A stretch of DNA of 64,000 nucleotides from positions 20,369-84,368 of the forward strand of contig NZ_FOQY01000037.1 in NCBI RefSeq assembly GCF_900113865.1. The letters are read 5' to 3'. Below, one piece after another: positions 58,514 to 64,000 of this stretch (position 1 is its first letter; each line of letters begins with the position of its first letter). The DNA is from Streptosporangium canum (GTDB taxonomy: Bacteria > Actinomycetota > Actinomycetes > Streptosporangiales > Streptosporangiaceae). Position numbers and translations under genes: made by a program. The notes under the pieces were generated by a model. That model did no database searches. It was not told where the DNA came from and saw only the letters and a list, made by a program, of their open reading frames with translations.

Positions 58514-60438
58514 TCGGTCGTCTCCTCGACGTCGTAGGCGCCCAGCAGTGAGATACCGGAGGTGAGACTGTCCGCTTCACCGATCCGTCGCATCAGCTCG
58601 ATACAGAGGCTCTCGCGGTCGACACCGTCCTCCGGGGCGGTGCGTGCCCAGTGCCAGATAAGGGGCGCGAGCACACCGACGTCCATGCTGGATCTACACG
58701 CCTTGGCCAGAACTCGGCAGATGACCTCGCTGTCGGCGTCGCCTCGGACGACCTCTTCCAACCAGACGACCGCCGCTTTCTTGGCCGTATCGGCGCTCTC
58801 GGGGTCACGGAGGGCCGCCCGCCATCCGTCGGCGAGGGTGTCGATGAGCGTCTCCTCTCGCGGCGAGTGCGGCATCAGCACCAGGCGCCCTTCAGGCGAG
58901 CGCAGGGCCGCCAACCCCACGAAAGCACGCAGGCCGGTGCGCCGGGCACGTCCTGCGGTCTCGACCCACTTCACGACCTCCATCACCGTTGGAACGCGCA
59001 GTCGCGGGCGGGTGACAAGCCGGGCTAGTGCGTCGAGAACCGAGGCTTCGACCCGCTCGGAGTCACGGCCGGCCAGATGCTTCAGGCGGGTGAACGCGAT
59101 CCGGTCGAACCCGTCGGCCAGCGGACCTCCGCAGACCGCCGCCACCACTAGATGAAGTGACTCCTGGTTCCCGTTCCGCGCCCACACGTACATCCTGCTG
59201 CGCACCGCGCGGCCGAGTTCGTCACTCATCGCCGCGACCGTCAGAATCCTGACCGCTCGCTCCGGATCCTGTCCGGACCACTGCTGGACCGTCTCCACCA
59301 CCAGATCCGGCAGGCTGTGCCGCATCGCCAGGCGCAGAAGGATGGCGGCGGGCTGATCATCGCGCAGTTCCCTGAGCCAGTCGGTCAGATGATCCTTGAA
59401 GAAGGGTCGGTCCTCCCACACGTGATCCAGTACGGCCACGCCGTATCTGGGACGGGTGAACTCCACCTGCCCGTTCACGTACCTCGCGTCGACGTCCTGC
59501 AGATGAGCGTTGACGCCCGGACCGATCAAGCCTCGGCCCGAAGGGTACGGAATGCCGACGGTCGCGCACAGCATGTCGGCCGCGTCGAAGACCTTCGCCA
59601 CGGGCGAACCTTCCATCGCGGCGACCGACAGCAGGAGGGCACGCCGGTATCCCTGCTCCGGTGCTTGGGTGGTCTCGAACCAGCTTCTGAGCTCCTTCTC
59701 CCAGTTGTGGTAGGCGGCGAGGACCTCCTGTATCCCTTCCTGCGGCGTCCGATGTCCTGATTCGTGCACGTGCTCGGTGAGCCTCACCGCGTCCTGCGAA
59801 GAGGCGCCGGACAGGATGCCGCCGATCCGGTCGTCGGCCGCCCATGCCTGGCACTCCTCTCGTGAACGCCACCGGGCCAGGTGCGCCAGGAACACTTCAC
59901 GCGGGTCGCTCGCCCTCAACTTGACGGTCTCGGGTTGGACGGCGAGGTCGAGCGTCCCCAGCTCGTGCTCCGTGGCGAGCACGACCAGACAGGAGCCGAC
60001 CTCACGCAAGCGCACGATGTAACCCGCCAGTTCTCTTCCCAGGGCGGGGAGCACTTCCGGGGCGCTCTCCTGCAGATTCAGCAGGTAGGTTCTGCGCTTC
60101 TTGCAGTGCAGCGAGGCACGGACGTCGTCCTCATCGATGACCAGCCACTCGGGGGACAATTCGAGACCGGCTGCCACATTCACCGCGGTGATGCGCCGAC
60201 CGTTCCCCGGGTGGGCGCACAAGACGACGGCTCCTGTATCGCGAGCCGCCACGACGGCCCGTGAGAGAGTGTCGCCGCGCGGCACGTATACCGCCCGCAT
60301 TCTGGCGACCTCTTCCTGGCCCAGCCGCCGTGGGGCGATCAGCCTGCCCAGGTTGAAAGTGAAGTCGCCGTAGAAGGTGCCGTCGACGATAGCCGTTTCC
60401 ACTCGCTCGTAGAACTCAGCACTTGGACGCACTCTCAC
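58501..60438 (-). CDS. STAND/NLR-like regulatory protein with degenerate P-loop
   Basis: 645 residues. The first 30 carry an adapter-like motif (FYERVETAIVDGTFYGDFTF). An N-terminal nucleotide-binding-like domain follows, with VVLCAHPGNGRRITAV where Walker A should be (Lys replaced by Arg) and SCLVVLATEHEL as a possible Walker B. From about residue 200 on the protein is helical, with HEAT/TPR-like character (LLRLAMRHSLPDLVVETVQQ). This is the architecture of STAND/NLR sensors. The ATG overlaps the cyclase stop (ATGA). I infer that it senses a signal and controls the cyclase through the shared motif. Confidence 0.7.
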   Translation of the reverse strand: MRVRPSAEFYERVETAIVDGTFYGDFTFNLGRLIAPRRLGQEEVARMRAVYVPRGDTLSRAVVAARDTGAVVLCAHPGNGRRITAVNVAAGLELSPEWLVIDEDDVRASLHCKKRRTYLLNLQESAPEVLPALGRELAGYIVRLREVGSCLVVLATEHELGTLDLAVQPETVKLRASDPREVFLAHLARWRSREECQAWAADDRIGGILSGASSQDAVRLTEHVHESGHRTPQEGIQEVLAAYHNWEKELRSWFETTQAPEQGYRRALLLSVAAMEGSPVAKVFDAADMLCATVGIPYPSGRGLIGPGVNAHLQDVDARYVNGQVEFTRPRYGVAVLDHVWEDRPFFKDHLTDWLRELRDDQPAAILLRLAMRHSLPDLVVETVQQWSGQDPERAVRILTVAAMSDELGRAVRSRMYVWARNGNQESLHLVVAAVCGGPLADGFDRIAFTRLKHLAGRDSERVEASVLDALARLVTRPRLRVPTVMEVVKWVETAGRARRTGLRAFVGLAALRSPEGRLVLMPHSPREETLIDTLADGWRAALRDPESADTAKKAAVVWLEEVVRGDADSEVICRVLAKACRSSMDVGVLAPLIWHWARTAPEDGVDRESLCIELMRRIGEADSLTSGISLLGAYDVEETTEWDS

Positions 60439-60506
60439 GTCTCCCGGAAGTTGAAGTCGCCGTGGAACGTTCCGCCGGTGAACGCCTGTCCGACCCGCTC
60501 GCGGAA
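60355..60506 (-). repeat. Duplicated 60-bp adapter motif at the cyclase/NLR gene junction
   Basis: Bases 60447-60506 (cyclase C-terminus) and 60355-60414 (NLR N-terminus) are 43 of 60 identical and encode FxERVxxAxxxGTFxGDFxF in both proteins (12 of 20 residues identical). The copies are 92 bases apart across the ATGA junction. Confidence 0.85.
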
Positions 60507-61247
60507 GACCGTCGAAGCACCTGTGACAGCCTGCCCGTCCGTTCTACCGTCCCATTTGCCCGTCGTACGGTCGTCCGTCCCCGGCGCCCCATCGGGGAAG
60601 GTCAGGCGGGGCACGTAGATCCAGGCGTGCTGCTTGAAGTTCTTCTCCGGCACCTCAGCGGCGACGCGGCGGAACTGACTCGCGTGAACGGCGGTATATC
60701 CACCCTCGACCACATCCTGGAAGACCCGCTCGGAGATGATCGCTCCGACGAGGGTGACATCGGGCTCCGCGTGGGCCATCACCTCGCGCAGTTGGTCGGA
60801 ATTGAGCAGCCTGAAGGCGTCGTTGGTGGTCTTCCCCTTGCGGTCACGCAGCGGGTCGTCCTGGTCATAGACGGGTCCCACATGGATGCCGGCCCTCAAC
60901 CTCATGGTCAGGGCTCTGTCGCGGGCGCGAAGCGAGGGTGAGAGCTCCCATAGCGTGGCCTGCAGACTGTCCAGGAAGGGGTGGATCAGAAACGGCAGGT
61001 ATCGCGGTGCGATGCCGAAGACATACCCGTCACCCGGCAACTCGGGGAAGCGCTTCTCCTGCCAGATGCGATCTTGACCACATCGCGCGAACGCCTGCTC
61101 CAGGACATCGGGGATCATCGCACTCAGTTCAGGAAGATACCTATCTCGATTGTCGGTGAACCTGACGACGTCCACCGCCAGTAGCCCACGGTAGGGCGGC
61201 AGCGGATGACTGCCCGCATCGGGAATCACTGTGGTGCCTCCTGTCAT
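60435..61247 (-). CDS. Class III nucleotidyl cyclase homologue (candidate Pycsar cyclase)
   Basis: 270 residues from ATG 61247 (AGGA six bases upstream). Catalytic-core landmarks are first metal Asp26 in LLAVDVVRFTD, second metal Asp73 in ELPGDGYVFG, RLRAGIHVGPVYD and TTNDAFRLLNSD, which supplies the Asn/Arg of the transition-state site. It is a minimal single-domain cyclase without receiver or membrane parts. The C-terminal tail ends with the motif FRERVGQAFTGGTFHGDFNF shared with the next gene. Whether it makes cAMP, cGMP, cCMP or cUMP cannot be told. The DUF5706 neighbour argues for a Pycsar-type pyrimidine cyclase. Confidence 0.85.
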   Translation of the reverse strand: MTGGTTVIPDAGSHPLPPYRGLLAVDVVRFTDNRDRYLPELSAMIPDVLEQAFARCGQDRIWQEKRFPELPGDGYVFGIAPRYLPFLIHPFLDSLQATLWELSPSLRARDRALTMRLRAGIHVGPVYDQDDPLRDRKGKTTNDAFRLLNSDQLREVMAHAEPDVTLVGAIISERVFQDVVEGGYTAVHASQFRRVAAEVPEKNFKQHAWIYVPRLTFPDGAPGTDDRTTGKWDGRTDGQAVTGASTVFRERVGQAFTGGTFHGDFNFRET

Positions 61248-61280
61248 GGCAGATCCTGATGACTGGCTACACGATGGCAT

Positions 61281-61967
61281 TCAACTTTCCGAGCGACTGT
61301 CCAGAATTGGACGTTCATCCCAGGCCGTTGCCCGAAGCGCAGCCAAATCCTGGATGACCATGCGCCGGCGCGCGGTGGCGACGATTTCCGCCCGCCGCAA
61401 CGCAGCCAGTTCGGCGGCCACCGCCGACCTTGAGAGCCCCGTCGCTGCTGCCAGATCGCTCTGGGAGAGCGGTACCTCCAGTCCCGTTGCCAACCGCAGC
61501 AGAGTTCGCGCTACAAGCGCGACGGCGGGCAACCCCGCCAGGTCCGCCCGGACGTCCTCCCCTTCTCTCAGACGGCGGATCGCGCGGCGGATCAGCATCC
61601 CGTGCAGATCGAACTGACGGACGATTCTGTGGAAACGCTCGGCCGGCACCGCGTAGGCCAAGCACATGGTCAGCGCGGACACAGTCGCCGACCGCTCTCC
61701 GCCATCCAAGACGGCCAGCTCTCCCAGCAGGTCATCCGCCCCTCGTACGGCCAGCAGGAGCTCACTGCCGTCCGGCTCCAGGCGGATCACCTTGACCTGA
61801 CCAAAAGTCAGCACTAGCACGTGACTGCCCTGTGCGCCCTGCCGCAGGAGCACGTCCCCGGCTTCGTACCGGCACGGCGTACCACTCTCGATCAGAGAAT
61901 GCCAGACGGGCTGGGAGAAGGGCCGCATGATCCATGCGTACGTCGAGTACACCGTTTTGGCAACCAC
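61281..61967 (-). CDS. Crp/Fnr-family cyclic-nucleotide-responsive regulator
   Basis: About 228 residues. The N-terminal cNMP-binding domain has a phosphate-binding cassette LGELAVLDGGERSATVSALT with the Gly-Glu and Arg needed for ligand contact. The C-terminal winged helix is LSQSDLAAATGLSRSAVAAE. The GTG 61967 lies 10 bases after the DUF5706 stop. An ATG at 61928 is an alternative, and neither has a good SD. It could sense the cyclase product and control the operon, or act as a second effector. The cyclase follows after 33 bases. Confidence 0.88.
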   Translation of the reverse strand: MVAKTVYSTYAWIMRPFSQPVWHSLIESGTPCRYEAGDVLLRQGAQGSHVLVLTFGQVKVIRLEPDGSELLLAVRGADDLLGELAVLDGGERSATVSALTMCLAYAVPAERFHRIVRQFDLHGMLIRRAIRRLREGEDVRADLAGLPAVALVARTLLRLATGLEVPLSQSDLAAATGLSRSAVAAELAALRRAEIVATARRRMVIQDLAALRATAWDERPILDSRSES

Positions 61968-61976
61968 ACGAGCGTG

Positions 61977-62555
61977 TCAAAGGGCTAGTTGGATCACCGC
62001 CGAGCCGACCGTCGACCCGATAGAGATCAGAAGCAGCCAGAAACCCCACCGGATGAGCAGGTACTTCCTGGTGACGATCACGCTGACCGCTCGGATCTGC
62101 TCGGCCAGCCCGGTCAGATCATCGTTATCGTGGTTGCGCAGCGCATTGGCGATTTCTACCGTGGAGCCGTACCGCCCGATGTCACCGAAGTAGGCGATAC
62201 CGAGCGCGCGCTTTGTGATACGCGGGTATACCGCGCTCGCCAGGCAGACCAAGGCCGCGAGCGCGCACACTGCCCCCACCCACCACAGCCATTGCAAACC
62301 CGCGTGCAACTTCAGCGGCGACCAGTTTCCCGCGAGCAGGCCACCGGCAACCGCGCCGATGCCTAGCCCCGCGACACCGAGAAGTACTTGCGCCTTCGTG
62401 TCTGCTCGATTGAGTTCTTCACGGGCTTCGGCGAACAGTTGGACACCATGAATACGCGCCTGCGCATCATGGTCCTGCGACGGCGGTACGGACACGACCG
62501 CCCTGGTCATCCACCGGAACACCTGTGCCCCCTGGGTGAGTGAACCTTGAGTCAT
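61977..62555 (-). CDS. DUF5706/PycTM-like membrane effector
   Basis: A 192-residue membrane protein of the family used as the effector of Pycsar antiphage systems. The N-terminal helix carries AREELNRADTKAQVLLGVAG (the conserved ADTKA element), with three membrane helices (about residues 57-77, 88-110 and 170-190). AYFGDIGRYGSTVEIANAL and LAEQIRAVSVIVTRKYLLIR are further family hallmarks. On cyclic-nucleotide binding such proteins disrupt the membrane. It is first in the operon and lies directly upstream of the Crp-like gene. Confidence 0.88.
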   Translation of the reverse strand: MTQGSLTQGAQVFRWMTRAVVSVPPSQDHDAQARIHGVQLFAEAREELNRADTKAQVLLGVAGLGIGAVAGGLLAGNWSPLKLHAGLQWLWWVGAVCALAALVCLASAVYPRITKRALGIAYFGDIGRYGSTVEIANALRNHDNDDLTGLAEQIRAVSVIVTRKYLLIRWGFWLLLISIGSTVGSAVIQLAL

Positions 62556-62976
62556 CCGGCTGTGGAGATGGCGAAGGATATCGAAGACCGATTCATGACG
62601 AACGCTCTCAATACCCTTTGGGCGGCACTCTACGTGACGATCAACGGCTGGTGCTGAATACGGCTATTGCCGTTCTCGGACGCGCTACTCCTGCTCACCC
62701 ATTGTGGTCGCTGAGCCGCGTACACCACCTCCGCAGACGCAACCGCGGTGTTCGGCAGTGTTGCTGTACTTCCGTGCTGTACAGCAGTCAGCCTTACCTG
62801 CGGCGACGCCCGTGTCGGAGGACAAGCTTCCCGTCGGCCGCGGTCCGCACCGTCGTGGAGCGGGCGACCTGTTCCGGATTTTGGTCTATGACCCGCTATC
62901 GAGCGAGCATCTTGGACGTGTGGCCGAATCCTTATCAGTCCGATCCTGGCCTGTTCGTTGACGGTATGTTCTGGTC
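62556..62976. other. Divergent promoter region with a transposase remnant
   Basis: About 420 bases between the Pycsar-like operon and the kinase. It must hold both promoters. Apart from the short transposase-like frame at 62595 I see no gene. Base composition is lower in GC than the neighbours. Confidence 0.5.
62595..62657 (+). pseudogene. Possible N-terminal remnant of an IS transposase
   Basis: ATG 62595 reads MTNALNTLWAALYVTINGWC then stops. The pattern LxTLxxALYVxIDD is the usual start of several actinobacterial DDE transposases. No further transposase sequence or inverted repeats are recognised. Weak. Confidence 0.35.
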
Positions 62977-64000
62977 GTGGGTTGGGATAGCGAGGGTGTG
63001 CTGGCGGGCCGGTACCGGAGACTGGGGCGGATCGGGCAGGGTGGGATGGGCGTGGTGTGGCGCGCTTATGACACCGACCTGGAACGCGAGGTGGCCATCA
63101 AGGAACTGCGAGTGCCCGAGCAGGTCACCGAGCAGGAACGGCGCGTGTGGTACGCGCGGATGCAGCGGGAGGCCCGAGCCGCCGCCCGGCTGAGGCACCC
63201 GGGAATCGTCACCGTCTACGACCGGGTGATGGGCGAGGATGGCCGCCCGTGGATCGTGATGGAGCTGATCCACGGGCAGTCTCTGGAGCACCTGCTGACC
63301 GAGCAGGAAGCCCTACCCGAGCAGCAGATCGCCGCAATCGGGTTGGCGATGTTGGAGGCGCTGTCGGCCGCACACTCGCACCGTATCGTGCACCGCGATG
63401 TCAAACCGGCCAACGTGCTGCTGGAGGGCGATCGGATCGTCCTCACCGACTTCGGCATCGCCGCGGTGGAGGGCGATGCCACCCTAACCCGCCCGGGCAC
63501 GGTGCTGGGCACGCCCGCCTACATGTCCCCCGAACAGATAGCCGGCCAGACCGTCACTCCCGCCTCGGACCTGTGGTCACTGGCCGCGACCCTGTACGCG
63601 GCGGTGGAAGGCCGCCCACCCTTCACCGCACTCACACACGGGGCACTGTTCATCGCCATCGCCACCCAGGACCCCGCACCACCCAAATGCGGCGGGCCGC
63701 TCGCGCAAGTCCTGAATGGCCTGCTGCGCAAAGATCCCGCCAACCGGCTATCCGTCACGCAGATCCGCGACCTGCTCACCACCGTGACCGGCCCCGGCAC
63801 CAAGCCCGACACTCAGTCCTGCCGATCTGTTGACCAACAATCCGCGACCCGCACCGACACCCTCAGCTACACCGACGACCTGACCCTCCCAGACGACAAG
63901 GGGCGGTCCCAGCCAGCGCGTGCCGCCGAAGAGTTGCCCGTGGAGCAGGAGGCGGTCGCCATCTACCGGCGGCTGGCCGAGGCCGACCCCGACCGCTACC
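62977..64000 (+). CDS. Serine/threonine protein kinase (runs past window end)
   Basis: 341 codons are visible. The Hanks-type kinase domain is complete: RIGQGGMGVVWRAYD (Gly-loop), EVAIKELRV (Lys), IVHRDVKPANVLL (catalytic loop), LTDFGIA, GTPAYMSPEQ and SDLWSLAATLYAAVEGRPPF. After a linker, EQEAVAIYRRLAEADPDRY looks like the start of TPR repeats. There is no membrane helix in view. The GTG 62977 is my start, but the SD is poor and GTG 62998 is possible. It is divergent from the Pycsar-like operon and may be a second conflict or regulatory gene. Confidence 0.88.
   Translation, partial: MGWDSEGVLAGRYRRLGRIGQGGMGVVWRAYDTDLEREVAIKELRVPEQVTEQERRVWYARMQREARAAARLRHPGIVTVYDRVMGEDGRPWIVMELIHGQSLEHLLTEQEALPEQQIAAIGLAMLEALSAAHSHRIVHRDVKPANVLLEGDRIVLTDFGIAAVEGDATLTRPGTVLGTPAYMSPEQIAGQTVTPASDLWSLAATLYAAVEGRPPFTALTHGALFIAIATQDPAPPKCGGPLAQVLNGLLRKDPANRLSVTQIRDLLTTVTGPGTKPDTQSCRSVDQQSATRTDTLSYTDDLTLPDDKGRSQPARAAEELPVEQEAVAIYRRLAEADPDRY

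Overview
This window is high-GC DNA with closely packed operons, many GTG and TTG starts, LacI/TetR/IclR/LuxR regulators and secreted lipoproteins. That points to a mycelial actinomycete. An F420-type oxidoreductase, a secreted chitin-type LPMO and a protocatechuate pathway suggest Streptosporangiaceae (Nonomuraea/Streptosporangium-like) or a relative. This placement is inference from gene content, not a phylogeny.

The first 50 kb is mostly metabolic and regulatory. In order it holds: a methionine-type ABC lipoprotein (metQ, cut by the window edge), a DUF305 lipoprotein, an AA10 LPMO, cydAB (transcribed cydA then cydB), a tRNA-Lys, an OsmC protein and two zinc-free MDR reductases; a holin-like membrane protein with an aromatic amino acid lyase homologue; and a LacI repressor divergent from an amidohydrolase/cysteine dioxygenase operon. 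A stripped-down pca operon follows (pcaI remnant, pcaF, pcaB, pcaC, IclR regulator). Next is a LacI-controlled carbohydrate ABC operon, in which the same 14-bp operator lies upstream of both the repressor and the binding-protein gene. After a secreted metalloprotease-ricin protein come several regulator/target pairs with visible operators (TetR/PAF-acetylhydrolase-like hydrolase, MerR/aldo-keto reductase fragment, TetR/GH1 beta-glucosidase). The stretch ends with a divergent ABC transporter / F420-type LLM oxidoreductase / cupin cluster.

From about 50.7 kb the character changes to accessory and conflict genes. Two direct copies of a 141-bp repeat (115 of 141 bases identical) at 50698 and 57481 bracket a segment with an S9 peptidase, a MntA/HepT-type pair whose HEPN partner is truncated, a secreted EEP-fold protein, and the prfH-rtcB RNA/ribosome repair pair.

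The most interesting locus is the minus-strand operon 62555-57698. It encodes a DUF5706/PycTM-like three-helix membrane protein, a Crp/Fnr protein with an apparently intact cyclic-nucleotide cassette, a class III nucleotidyl cyclase homologue, a STAND/NLR-like protein with a degenerate P-loop, and an unknown coiled-coil protein. The cyclase C-terminus and the NLR-like N-terminus carry the same about 20-residue motif (FxERVxxAxxxGTFxGDFxF). This resembles the paired adapter or amyloid-signalling motifs that link NLRs to effectors. I read it as a candidate Pycsar-like antiphage system in which an NLR-like sensor controls a cyclase through a shared motif, with a membrane effector and a Crp regulator as outputs. 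A Ser/Thr kinase starts divergently beside it and runs off the window.
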